The notes beneath the pieces are model-generated. The model was not told the origin of the DNA. It saw only the letters and a program-made list of their open reading frames with translations, and did not search any database. Source: Glycocaulis sp051859565 (GTDB taxonomy: Bacteria; Pseudomonadota; Alphaproteobacteria; Caulobacterales; Maricaulaceae). Taken from it: 64,000 bases of DNA. The stretch lies in NCBI RefSeq assembly GCF_051859565.1, contig NZ_JBHYFK010000005.1:186001-250000 (forward strand). The letters run 5' to 3'. The position numbers were made by a program, and so were the translations under genes. Below are positions 8,623 to 16,181 of this stretch, piece by piece (the stretch's first letter is position 1; every line of letters begins with the position of its first letter).

Positions 8623-9533
8623 CGCGCCGCCCCGGCAATCTGGCTGGCTGTAGCGCTCCACACATCATGATTGCCGACCAGCGCTTCCAGCACGCGCCGC
8701 ACCGCATGCATGCGGAAGGGCTGCCCGCTGACATAGGGGGTGAGGGAGAAGGAGAGCACCTGACCTCCGGCGCGCGGCGCTTCTGAAATCATCAGACGGG
8801 CGGCTTCCAGTATCTGGTCTGCCCACTCATCCTCGCTCTGGCGGCGGTCGATGAGCAGGGTGCGGTCATCAAGCTCGTTGTAGAGCGGTACGGCGCTTAC
8901 CTCGCCGGAGGGCGTGCGCATCGCTACCGGCACGCTGTCCTGCTCCCAGTCGAGGCAGACATCGAAGCCGTGTTCTGCAATCAGTTTCAGCGTGTCGAAG
9001 GATTGCTGCCGCGCCGGGCTCATCCAGACGCGAGGGCTGAGGCCGGCGCGGGCGAACGCCTCGCGCGTCTCGCCGATCCAGCGCTCTTCCTCGCCTGCCT
9101 CCAGCCCGCTCCAGTGGATGCGGTCGGCTTCCAGACCGTAAGCGGCGATTTCGTGCCCGGCGTCCTTGATTGCCTCGATAAGTGGCCTGGCGCGCTCCAG
9201 CAGCACGGCATTGACCGGGACAGTCGCTTGCAGGCCGGTTGCTGCCAGCGCGTCCAGAAGGCGGAAAATGCCCACCCGGTTGCCATAGTCGCGGGTTGTG
9301 TAGTGGCGCAGGTCCGGCCAGGGCGTCATCATCGCGCCGGGATGGCGGAACGGCTTGCCTTGCGGGTTGAGACGGTGCCACTCGACCGGCACCACGATCA
9401 TGGCTGCCAGCGCCTTGCCGCCCGGCCAGGTGACGGGTTTGCGCTCACCAGACGGACGCCAGTCATACAGGCTCTGGTCCATGCCGTGGCGGCGGTGCTG
9501 ATATTCGAGATAGTCCTCAGGCAGCGGCATCAT
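8619..9533 (-). CDS. Polysaccharide deacetylase-family protein, PuuE/allantoinase-like (paralogue 2)
   Basis: The chosen start gives 304 residues. The N terminus (YDWRPSGERKPVTWPGGK) parallels the gene upstream (YDYWPYRDRPKIEWPGGK), and both continue with a strand ending in EFYEFNP or EWHRLNP, then RDWGNRVGHWRL or RDYGNRVGIFRL. This arrangement is typical of the metal-poor PuuE-type branch that hydrolyses cyclic amides such as allantoin. Divergence between the two copies suggests different substrates or a heteromer. An open frame reaches 9638, but the ATG at 9533 follows GGAACGGGG and overlaps the upstream stop by 17 bases, as expected in a tight operon. It is the last gene of the five-gene unit. 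Confidence 0.82.
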   Translation of the reverse strand: MMPLPEDYLEYQHRRHGMDQSLYDWRPSGERKPVTWPGGKALAAMIVVPVEWHRLNPQGKPFRHPGAMMTPWPDLRHYTTRDYGNRVGIFRLLDALAATGLQATVPVNAVLLERARPLIEAIKDAGHEIAAYGLEADRIHWSGLEAGEEERWIGETREAFARAGLSPRVWMSPARQQSFDTLKLIAEHGFDVCLDWEQDSVPVAMRTPSGEVSAVPLYNELDDRTLLIDRRQSEDEWADQILEAARLMISEAPRAGGQVLSFSLTPYVSGQPFRMHAVRRVLEALVGNHDVWSATASQIAGAAR

Positions 9534-10467
9534 CAAACCCCGTTCCGGCGCGTTTGCAGCCCCTGGCCTCGATGTCGGCGAGGCTCTGTTCCCAATAGTT
9601 TTCGCGGAAATGTCCGGCGATCTCGGCGGCGGTGGCAAACCACACCTCGTCCTTGTGCGCGGTTATGTGGGCAAGTGCGTCCTCGAACGGGCCGATACGA
9701 TGGGCCTGGGCGACCAGATAGGCGTGCAGCGGAATGCACATCACCGTGCCGCTCTGCGCGCCTTCGGCCAGAAGCTCGTCGAAATGGCGTTTGAGCACAT
9801 CGGCGTAGCGTGTGGGCGTCATCGCCAGCGCGCCATAGGTGATGACGTCATTGACCTCCAGCGAGTAGGGCATGGAGACAAGCTTGCCGGAGCGTGTCTT
9901 CAGCGGCTGGGGCTGATCGTCCTGAAACAGGTCGCACGTGTACCAGAAATCATACTCCGCGATCAGGTCCATCGTGCGCGGAGTATGGGTCAGGGCAGGG
10001 GCGAGATAGCCGCGAATACGCTGGCCGGTAGCCTCGTGCACGGTGCGGATGGAGTCCTCGATGACGGCGCGTTCCTGCGCCTCGTCCATCTCGTAGGAAT
10101 AGCGCGTGTTGTAGATGCCGTGGCTGAAAAACTCCCAGTCTCGCGCGGCGCAGGCTTCAATGATCTCCGGGTGGTGCTGGTACAGGGCGATATTGAGCGA
10201 GACGGAGCCGCGAAGGGCGTACTTGTCCATCAGCTCCATCAGCCGCCAATGGCCGACCCTATTGCCCCAGTCGCGCTGGGAATAGCCCACCACATCCGGC
10301 GCCGGGCGCGGCCAGCCGGGACGCTTCGGGTTCACGGGCGGATTGAACTCGTAGAACTCGATATTGGGCGCAATCCAGAAGGCGAGCTTCTTGCCCCCGG
10401 GCCATTCGATTTTGGGGCGGTCCCGATAGGGCCAGTAATCATAAAGATTGGGATCGGCGGTCGTCAT
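9517..10467 (-). CDS. Polysaccharide deacetylase-family protein, PuuE/allantoinase-like (paralogue 1)
   Basis: The 316-residue protein has a NodB-like barrel: a first strand FWIAPNIEFYEFNPP, a conserved RDWGNRVGHWRLMELMDKY helix, a HGIYNTRYSY turn holding a likely catalytic or metal His, and a late PLHAYLVAQAHRIGP loop. The family includes cofactor-independent allantoinase PuuE as well as sugar deacetylases. Without a signal peptide the enzyme is cytosolic, which argues for small-molecule amide hydrolysis over peptidoglycan work. It follows the lyase gene by 17 bases and overlaps paralogue 2. The pair probably opens a ring or removes an N-acyl group in the local pathway; this is an inference. 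Confidence 0.83.
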   Translation of the reverse strand: MTTADPNLYDYWPYRDRPKIEWPGGKKLAFWIAPNIEFYEFNPPVNPKRPGWPRPAPDVVGYSQRDWGNRVGHWRLMELMDKYALRGSVSLNIALYQHHPEIIEACAARDWEFFSHGIYNTRYSYEMDEAQERAVIEDSIRTVHEATGQRIRGYLAPALTHTPRTMDLIAEYDFWYTCDLFQDDQPQPLKTRSGKLVSMPYSLEVNDVITYGALAMTPTRYADVLKRHFDELLAEGAQSGTVMCIPLHAYLVAQAHRIGPFEDALAHITAHKDEVWFATAAEIAGHFRENYWEQSLADIEARGCKRAGTGFDDAAA

Positions 10468-10484
10468 GTCTGATGGCCTTCCGG

Positions 10485-11348
10485 TTACGCTTCGTAACGC
10501 TGGCCCGTGGCCAGCATCTCGTCCAGCCCGATACGGGCATTCACCCCGGCAAGGTCGGTCATCTGGCCGCGCACTGCGCCTGTCGAACCATCAGCTTTGA
10601 GTGCAGCGAAGAATGCCTCCGCCGACGGGATCAGCGCGCGTACCAGCGCGCCGGGCGAAATCACCAGACGGTAGCCCAGCTCTGACAGCGCCTCGACGCT
10701 GCTGAGCGGCGTATCACCGCCTTCCACCATATTGGCCAGCAGCGGCGCCCGCCCGGCAAAACGCGTCGCGGCCTGACGCATCTGGTCCAGATCGCGCGGG
10801 GCCTCGATGAAGAGCACGTCCGCCCCCGCTTCGAGGAAGGCTTCGGCCCGGTCCATCGCCGCGTCAAAGCCTTCAACGGCAATGGCGTCGGTTCGCGCAA
10901 TGATGAGGGTTTCGCCCGAGTACCGCGCATCAACCGCCGCGCGGATTTTGCCCTCCATCTCGGCGGCTGGAATGACGCCCTTGCCACGCAGATGGCCGCA
11001 GCGCTTGGGGAAGGTCTGGTCTTCCAGCTGAATGGCAGAGGCGCCCGCGCGCTCCAGCATTTTCACCGTGCGCTGGACGTTCAGCGCATTGCCAAAGCCG
11101 GTATCGGCATCGACGATCAGCGGCAGGTTTACGCGCTCGGTGATGCGCCGGGTCACATCGGCCAGATGATCCAGGCTGACAAGGCCAATATCGGGCCGGC
11201 CAAGCTGGGTATAGGCGACAGATGCGCCGGACAGGTAGACAGCCTCGAACCCGGCCTGCTCTGCCAGCAAGGCCGACAGCGCGTCATAGACACCCGGTGC
11301 CAGAAGGGCAGGGCCGCTCGCCAGCCTGTGTTTCAGGGTAAGGCTCAT
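10485..11348 (-). CDS. Isocitrate lyase/PEP mutase superfamily lyase (2,3-dimethylmalate or methylisocitrate lyase-like)
   Basis: The 287-residue TIM-barrel protein has the family signatures. These are the opening PGVYDALSALLAEQAGFEA, the magnesium-binding VDADTGFGNALNV, and the loop FPKRCGHLRGK, whose Cys is the general acid in lyases of this group and which phosphonopyruvate mutases alter. Known members split 2-hydroxy-tricarboxylates or dicarboxylates into pyruvate or glyoxylate plus a carboxylic acid. Its start overlaps the small hydratase subunit stop by four bases (ATGA), so hydration and cleavage are probably consecutive steps, as described for dimethylmaleate hydratase and 2,3-dimethylmalate lyase. 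The exact substrate is open. Confidence 0.87.
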   Translation of the reverse strand: MSLTLKHRLASGPALLAPGVYDALSALLAEQAGFEAVYLSGASVAYTQLGRPDIGLVSLDHLADVTRRITERVNLPLIVDADTGFGNALNVQRTVKMLERAGASAIQLEDQTFPKRCGHLRGKGVIPAAEMEGKIRAAVDARYSGETLIIARTDAIAVEGFDAAMDRAEAFLEAGADVLFIEAPRDLDQMRQAATRFAGRAPLLANMVEGGDTPLSSVEALSELGYRLVISPGALVRALIPSAEAFFAALKADGSTGAVRGQMTDLAGVNARIGLDEMLATGQRYEA

Positions 11349-11842
11349 GCATGCTCTCCCTTCGCCGCGAGGCGCTTTTTCAGATGGGGTATCAGCCCGC
11401 CATCGGCGATCATGCCGGTCAGGTGAGCGGGCAGAGGCGCAAAGCTGTAGCGCGTGTCCTGCGTGTGGTTGAACAGGGTGCCGACCTGCAGATCGAGCGA
11501 CAGACGGTCGCCCGCCGCGATATGGCGTGCTTCGTCCAGCGTGATGCAGACAAGGCCCAGATTGATGGCGTTGCGCCAGAAAATCCGCGCAAACGAGCGG
11601 GCGATCACCGCTTTCACGCCCAGCAGTTTCAGCGACACGGCCGCCTGCTCACGCGATGAGCCAATGCCAAAGCTTTGCCCGCCGACAACGAAATCTCCCG
11701 GCTGCACCAGGCGGGCAAAATCCGGATCAATGGCGCTGAGGCAATGGCTGGCCAGCTCCTCTGGCGGCAGCTTCATCAGATAGCCCGGCGCCATGACGTC
11801 CGTGTCGATATTGTCGCCGAATACGAAAGCCCTGCCGCTCAT
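11345..11842 (-). CDS. Aconitase-superfamily hydratase, small subunit (LeuD/DmdB-like)
   Basis: The 165-residue swivel-domain protein begins with the strand VFGDNIDTDVMAPGYLM and contains the substrate loop VGGQSFGIGSSREQAAVSLK, whose GxGSSRE motif binds the substrate carboxylate. A second motif is AVIARSFARIFWRNAINLG. It completes the active site of the Fe-S large subunit encoded just upstream, with ATGA overlaps on both sides. Because it lies with a lyase instead of leuA/leuB, a catabolic hydratase (dimethylmaleate or citraconate type) is more likely than leucine synthesis. Confidence 0.88.
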   Translation of the reverse strand: MSGRAFVFGDNIDTDVMAPGYLMKLPPEELASHCLSAIDPDFARLVQPGDFVVGGQSFGIGSSREQAAVSLKLLGVKAVIARSFARIFWRNAINLGLVCITLDEARHIAAGDRLSLDLQVGTLFNHTQDTRYSFAPLPAHLTGMIADGGLIPHLKKRLAAKGEHA

Positions 11843-13128
11843 GGCGCCACCCCCTCCAGCATGGCGCGCGGATCGGTGATGTGACCGGCAACCGCCGCTG
11901 CGGCAACCGAGTAGGGCGAGCCCAGATAGACATTCGCGGATTTCGCGCCCATGCGGCCCTTGAAGTTGCGGTTGGTGGACGAGATACAGGTCTCACCCTC
12001 CGCCAGCAGACCCGCGCCCATGCCCGCACACGCGCCGCAGCCCGACGGCAGCAGGATGGCACCGGCTTCGGTCAGTGCGTGCAGTGTACCGTCAGCGCTG
12101 GCTTCTGTGGTGGTACGTGCAGAGGCGGGCGCGATCAGCAGGCGCGTGCCGGGGGCCACTTTACGTCCTTTGAGGACGCGCGCCGCCATGCGCAGATCCT
12201 CGATCTTCGCGCCCACGCATGCGCCTATATAGGCTTGATCGATCTTCACGCCCTGATGGCCGGAGACCGGCAAGGTCCGGTCCGGGCTGTGCGGGGCGGC
12301 GATCTGCGGCTCCAGCGCGCTGGCATCGAACGTATGGCGCGCTGCGTAGCGGGCATCGGCATCCGAGGCGAAGGCGCGCGCCGCCGCCTCATCCTCGACC
12401 GGCGCGCCAATTTCGCGCAGATAGTCGAAGGTTACGCCATCGGGCGCGACGATTCCGGTTTCGCAACCCAGCTCGGCAGCCATGTTGCACAACACCATGC
12501 GCTCGGCCATGCCCATCGCCTCTACCGTTGGCCCGGCGTATTCGACCGCCTTGAAAGCGTTGTCCAGCCCCAGCTCCCTGCACAGGAAGAGCATGACGTC
12601 CTTGGCGGCGACGCCATCGGCGAACGCGCCGCGCCACTCGATCCGTATTGTTTTGGGCACCGAGAGCCAGGTGCGCCCGGTGGCGACGATGGCGGCCATG
12701 TCGGTGGCGCCGTAGCCGGCTGCATATGTGCCAAAGGCGCCCGCCATGGGTGTGTGGCTGTCGCCGCCCGCAATGACCGCGCCGGGACGGATCAGGCCGT
12801 GTTCGGGCAGGACGAGATGGCAGATACCCACCATGTCGAAGAAGTTCTTCACGCCGTGCGCGGCGGCAAAATCGCGGGTGAATTTCAGGATCGACGCACT
12901 CTCCGCATCGACGGCCGGGACATAGTGATCTGACACAATGGCGACCCGGTCAGGATCCCACAGGCCCACACCCAGCTCTTCCAGCATTGGCGCCCAGCGG
13001 CGCGGGCCGGAGCTGTCATGGGCAAAAGCCAGATCAATATCCACGGTCACGATTTCGCCCGCACGCACCGAGCTCCGGCCCGCAGCGCGCGCGATGATCT
13101 TTTCAACCAGGGTCATGCCCTGCGCCAT
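11839..13128 (-). CDS. Aconitase-superfamily hydratase, large Fe-S subunit (LeuC/DmdA-like)
   Basis: The chosen start gives 429 residues. The three [4Fe-4S] cysteine positions of the family are kept: one near residue 300 in YIGACVGAKIEDL and two near 362 and 365 in LPSGCGACAGMGAG. The first is usually in GSCTNG, so the GACVGAK form is divergent. GGDSHTPMAGAFGTYAAGYG near residue 120 and SSTNRNFKGRMG near the end are classic. The frame opens at 13164, but the ATG at 13128 follows GAGG and gives the usual N terminus (MTLVEKIIARAAG). It heads the operon with the small subunit, the lyase and the two deacetylase-like enzymes. Reaction expected: reversible water addition to an unsaturated dicarboxylate. 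Confidence 0.88.
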   Translation of the reverse strand: MAQGMTLVEKIIARAAGRSSVRAGEIVTVDIDLAFAHDSSGPRRWAPMLEELGVGLWDPDRVAIVSDHYVPAVDAESASILKFTRDFAAAHGVKNFFDMVGICHLVLPEHGLIRPGAVIAGGDSHTPMAGAFGTYAAGYGATDMAAIVATGRTWLSVPKTIRIEWRGAFADGVAAKDVMLFLCRELGLDNAFKAVEYAGPTVEAMGMAERMVLCNMAAELGCETGIVAPDGVTFDYLREIGAPVEDEAAARAFASDADARYAARHTFDASALEPQIAAPHSPDRTLPVSGHQGVKIDQAYIGACVGAKIEDLRMAARVLKGRKVAPGTRLLIAPASARTTTEASADGTLHALTEAGAILLPSGCGACAGMGAGLLAEGETCISSTNRNFKGRMGAKSANVYLGSPYSVAAAAVAGHITDPRAMLEGVAP

Positions 13129-13180
13129 GGAGCGCCTCGTGAATCTGCCAGCGTGCAGCATCATGCTTGCCCGCTCAAAA

Positions 13181-13201
13181 GATATAGTCTTATATCATTT
13201 A
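13181..13201. promoter_or_regulatory. AT-rich palindrome between hydratase operon and gcdH (candidate operator)
   Basis: GATATA-GTCT-TATATC is a perfect inverted repeat (13181-13196) continuing into ATTTAAAT. It lies between the divergent hydratase operon (start 13128) and glutaryl-CoA dehydrogenase gene (start 13257). The flank TTATATCATTTA resembles TTATAACATTTA at 7889-7900. It could serve the GntR regulator or a second factor. Confidence 0.5.
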
Positions 13202-13256
13202 AATCGCAGCGCCCGCCGCGGCGCAAGCCCCACCCTGCTTTAAAAGGTCTTCTGAT

Positions 13257-14447
13257 ATGGCTGATGGCACGTCTTCCTCCCCGCGCACATTCCGCTGGGA
13301 CGATCCGCTCGGCATGGACGAGCGCCTGACCGATGAGGAGCGCATGGTGCGTGACGCCGCGCGTGGCTATGCCCGCGAAGCCTTGCTGCCGCGTGTTGTC
13401 GAGGCTTTCGAGACGGGCAGCTTTGACCGCGCCATCATGCGCGAAATGGGCGAGATGGGCTTTCTCGGCGCGATGCTGCCGGAAGCCTATGGCGGCGCTG
13501 AAGCCAGCCATGTTGCCTATGGCCTCATCGCGCGCGAGATTGAGGCGGTGGATTCAGGCTATCGCTCGGCGATGAGCGTGCAGTCATCGCTCGCCATGTA
13601 CCCGATTTATGCCTTTGGCTCTGATGAGCAGAAAGCCAAATTCCTGCCGAAGATGGCCGCCGGGGAGCTGGTGGGCTGTTTTGGCCTGACCGAAGCCGAT
13701 GGCGGGTCCGACCCGGCATCGATGAAGACAAAAGCTGTGGCGGTGGAAGGCGGCTACCGGCTGAACGGCTCGAAATACTGGATCACCAACAGCCCCGTAT
13801 CCGATCTCGCCATCGTCTGGGCGAAGCTGGACGACACGATCCGCGGCTTCATAGTGGAGCGCGACTTTGCCGGTTTCACCGCCAACAAGATCGCCGACAA
13901 GCTGTCCTTGCGCGCATCCATTACCGGCGATATCGGGCTGGATGATGTCTTCGTGCCGGAGGCCAACATCCTTCCTGGCGTAAAGGGGCTGCGCGGACCG
14001 TTCTCCTGCCTCAACAAGGCACGCTACGGCATTGCCTGGGGCGCGATGGGCGCGGCAGAGTTCTGCTTCCAGGCGGCGCGCGATTATACCGGCGAGCGCA
14101 TGCTGTTCGGTCGCGCGCTTTCCTCGCGTCAGCTCGTCCAGAAGAAGCTGGCTGACATGCAGACCGAGATCTATCTCGGCCTTGAAGGCGCGCTCGCGCT
14201 GGGCAGACAGCTCGATGGCGGCGCGTGGGTGCCCGAAACCATCTCCATGATGAAGCGCAATAATTGCGGCAAGGCGCTCGCCATCGCCCGTGAGGCGCGC
14301 GACATGCATGGCGGCGCCGGGATCACCGGCGAAATGCATGTCATGCGTCATGTGATGAATCTGGAAACGGTCAACACCTATGAAGGTGCGCACGATGTGC
14401 ATGCCCTCATACTGGGCCGTGCGATCACCGGACACAGCGCCTTCTGA
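13257..14447 (+). CDS. gcdH: Glutaryl-CoA dehydrogenase
   Basis: The 396-residue acyl-CoA dehydrogenase has CFGLTEADGGSDPASMKT (FAD/substrate region), KYWITNSPVSDLAIVWAK, and the C-terminal NTYEGAHDVHALILGRAITG. E376 in that last segment is the catalytic base, and the YEG-HD-HALILGR pattern is specific to glutaryl-CoA dehydrogenases within the superfamily. The enzyme oxidises and decarboxylates glutaryl-CoA to crotonyl-CoA, passing electrons to ETF. No CoA ligase, CoA transferase or regulator of glutarate degradation lies beside it. It may therefore be a generic lysine/tryptophan catabolism gene or the end step of the adjacent island. The spacer from the hydratase operon carries an AT-rich palindrome. 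Confidence 0.92.
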   Translation: MADGTSSSPRTFRWDDPLGMDERLTDEERMVRDAARGYAREALLPRVVEAFETGSFDRAIMREMGEMGFLGAMLPEAYGGAEASHVAYGLIAREIEAVDSGYRSAMSVQSSLAMYPIYAFGSDEQKAKFLPKMAAGELVGCFGLTEADGGSDPASMKTKAVAVEGGYRLNGSKYWITNSPVSDLAIVWAKLDDTIRGFIVERDFAGFTANKIADKLSLRASITGDIGLDDVFVPEANILPGVKGLRGPFSCLNKARYGIAWGAMGAAEFCFQAARDYTGERMLFGRALSSRQLVQKKLADMQTEIYLGLEGALALGRQLDGGAWVPETISMMKRNNCGKALAIAREARDMHGGAGITGEMHVMRHVMNLETVNTYEGAHDVHALILGRAITGHSAF

Positions 14448-14546
14448 CCAGGCAGGCGCGGTGAGCCCGTATAGCCGCTGACAGGGATTTCCTGTAGGTC
14501 GCGTATCGAACCGGACGAGGCTCCGGAGGCGTCCGGGCGGTGAGGC

Positions 14547-15020
14547 ATGTGGCCGGTTGAGACTATTGTTTGCGGATCGGTATTGCTGGCGGGCCTCACG
14601 GCGCTGACCGTCATGGATGTCCGGACGATGCGCCTGCCGGACTGGCTCACCCTGCCATTAATCCCGGCCGGCCTGCTGGCGGCCTGGTGGCTGGGTGACC
14701 CCCTCCTTTGGCATCTGGCGGGTGCGGTAATCGGATATGCAGGCCTTGTCGCGCTGGAGCTGGCTTACAGGGCCGTGCGCGGGCGCGACGGACTTGGGCG
14801 GGGCGACGCCAAGCTGCTGGCGGTTGGCGGTGCCTGGTGCGGGGCGGCGCTCCTGCCCGTAATCCTGCTCCTTGCCAGCATGACCGGGCTGATCTGGGTC
14901 CTGGCGCTGAAACTGGCGGGCAGGGAGATCGGCGCCGGCACCGCGATTCCGTTCGGGCCGTTCCTGGCGGCGGGCATTGCAGCGGCGTGGATAGTGCTGC
15001 GGGCGGGCCTGTGGGTTTAG
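14547..15020 (+). CDS. gspO: Type 4 prepilin peptidase, catalytic half only
   Basis: The 157-residue membrane protein carries the two aspartates of the A24 peptidase family, in TALTVMDVRTMRLPDWLT and RGRDGLGRGDAKLLAVGG. It has about five hydrophobic helices. It lacks the N-terminal CxxC/methyltransferase half of PilD/GspO, as in CpaA-type enzymes. It should cleave the leader peptides of the pseudopilins GspG, H, I, J and K encoded 13-16 kb downstream (consensus G-F-[ST]-L-[VI]-E). No Flp pilus genes are visible, so service to the type II system is the simplest reading, although it is outside the gsp operon. The gene symbol is given by role. Confidence 0.8.
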   Translation: MWPVETIVCGSVLLAGLTALTVMDVRTMRLPDWLTLPLIPAGLLAAWWLGDPLLWHLAGAVIGYAGLVALELAYRAVRGRDGLGRGDAKLLAVGGAWCGAALLPVILLLASMTGLIWVLALKLAGREIGAGTAIPFGPFLAAGIAAAWIVLRAGLWV

Positions 15021-15081
15021 CTCCAGGTGCCGGGTGCATCAGGGCGCGACAACGCGCTGCGAACACAGTAATCATCTGGCG

Positions 15082-15465
15082 ATGACGGCAGGGCAACTGG
15101 ATATCGGGGGCTGGAAGGCACAGCTGCGCAAGGGCGCGGCGGAGTTTGCCGTTTTGAGCCTGCTCGCCCGCAAGGAAATGTATGGCATTGAGCTGCTCGA
15201 CGCTCTGTCCGGCGCGGAAGGCTTGGGCATTTCTGACGGGACGATTTACCCGCTATTGAAGAGATTGCAGCTGGAGGGACGGATTCACGCCCGCTGGCAG
15301 CCGAGTGTCACAGGACCGCCACGCAAATATTATAGCCTCACGGCCGAGGGTAAGCTCGCCGTGTCGGCCATGGGCCAGGCATGGGCAGAGTTTCGCTTGC
15401 AGTTGGACAGACTTGCGGGACAGGCCGGTGAACTCAACTTCCCAGATCGAGATTTATCTTCGTGA
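15082..15465 (+). CDS. PadR family transcriptional regulator (copy 1)
   Basis: The 127-residue winged-helix protein has LRKGAAEFAVLSLLARKEMYG, then DGTIYPLLKRLQLEGRI, which is the recognition helix and start of the wing, and PRKYYSLTAEGK in the wing. The frame opens at 15034, but the ATG at 15082 gives the usual PadR N terminus. The stop lies inside the following HAAS-like gene, so the two are translationally coupled. The same gene pair recurs at 37308-38191 with high similarity. PadR proteins of this class usually repress a neighbouring membrane-protein gene in response to stress. No ligand can be inferred. Confidence 0.88.
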   Translation: MTAGQLDIGGWKAQLRKGAAEFAVLSLLARKEMYGIELLDALSGAEGLGISDGTIYPLLKRLQLEGRIHARWQPSVTGPPRKYYSLTAEGKLAVSAMGQAWAEFRLQLDRLAGQAGELNFPDRDLSS

Positions 15466-15973
15466 ACTTGCGCGGGCCCTGAGCGGGCTTCCTGCAGGTG
15501 AGCAGGAAGACATTCTGGCGGAAACCCGAAGTCATCTGGCAGAGCGCTGCGCCTCGCTCGGTGAAGCCGAGGCGTGCCGCCGGATGGGGTCTCCGCGCGC
15601 GCTGGCAAGCAGCTACATGGCTGCCACCGGGCACTCAAGTCCGCCGGCCAGTCACCGTTTCGCGCAGCTGCTTCCCGTCACCATGGCAGTCGGCGCCTTG
15701 CTGCTCTGGGTCTGCACGCTGGTATCCCTCACCTTGTTCCTGGCGGAACTGGCAGAACCCACCCTGGTGAGCATCTGGCTGAACGCCAGTACGGGCAGCG
15801 TTTTTGTCGGCGCCGCCAACCCCGACATGGTCTCGTTGCTCACCGATCTGGCCGGCCCGTGGTTCCTGCCTCTGGCCGCTCTGATCGCTGTTCTGGCGGG
15901 CGCAAGCGGGCTTGGCATGATGCGTGCGGCCTGGGATGAAATCCGCTCGGCCGGGAATATGGCAACACCTTAA
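15428..15973 (+). CDS. HAAS-domain-like membrane protein (PadR partner, copy 1)
   Basis: From the GTG at 15428 the protein has 181 residues and overlaps the PadR gene by 38 bases. Residues 5-60 form the helical region typical of PadR-associated HAAS domains (YLRELARALSGLPAGEQEDI, then RMGSPRALASSYM). Two hydrophobic stretches follow, at about residues 75-105 and 140-165, so the protein sits in the inner membrane. The paralogue at 37634-38191 shares length, layout and the short loop WLNASTGSVFVG versus WVNPASGAVYFG. Function is unknown; HAAS-type proteins are thought to act as sensors or antagonists of the cognate PadR. Confidence 0.75.
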   Translation: MNSTSQIEIYLRELARALSGLPAGEQEDILAETRSHLAERCASLGEAEACRRMGSPRALASSYMAATGHSSPPASHRFAQLLPVTMAVGALLLWVCTLVSLTLFLAELAEPTLVSIWLNASTGSVFVGAANPDMVSLLTDLAGPWFLPLAALIAVLAGASGLGMMRAAWDEIRSAGNMATP

Positions 15974-16053
15974 CCCGCTGAGTTGCCGTCACCTTATGGT
16001 TGGCCGCCGCCGCGCAAGGGCAAGGTCTCCCTGAATCCCAGAATCTTGCAATG

Positions 16054-16086
16054 CATGTCACCGGCCTGACATGAATCTTGTATAAC
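16054..16086 (+). promoter_or_regulatory. Promoter/operator of the surface lipoprotein gene; palindrome that also resembles a Pho box
   Basis: CATGTCA-CCGGCC-TGACATG (16054-16073) is a perfect inverted repeat. Read another way, ATGTCAC-CGGC-CTGACAT (16055-16072) is two 7-mers four bases apart that match the Pho-box unit CTGTCAT at 11 of 14 positions. A good -10 (TATAAC, 16081-16086) follows eight bases later. GAATCTTG occurs on both sides (16041-16048 and 16073-16080). The lipoprotein start is 95 bases downstream of the -10. Confidence 0.5.
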
Positions 16087-16181
16087 AGGATACCCTGTCG
16101 AGATGGGAGGATACCTGTCTCGCTGCGAGCTGAAACATTTGCAGGTGACGCGCGCCACGCGCGTCCGCAGAGGGGACGATC

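Noticed and set aside
11881..12933. 350-residue open frame antisense to the hydratase large subunit
   Set aside because: Shadow frame; the minus-strand gene has the Fe-S cysteines.
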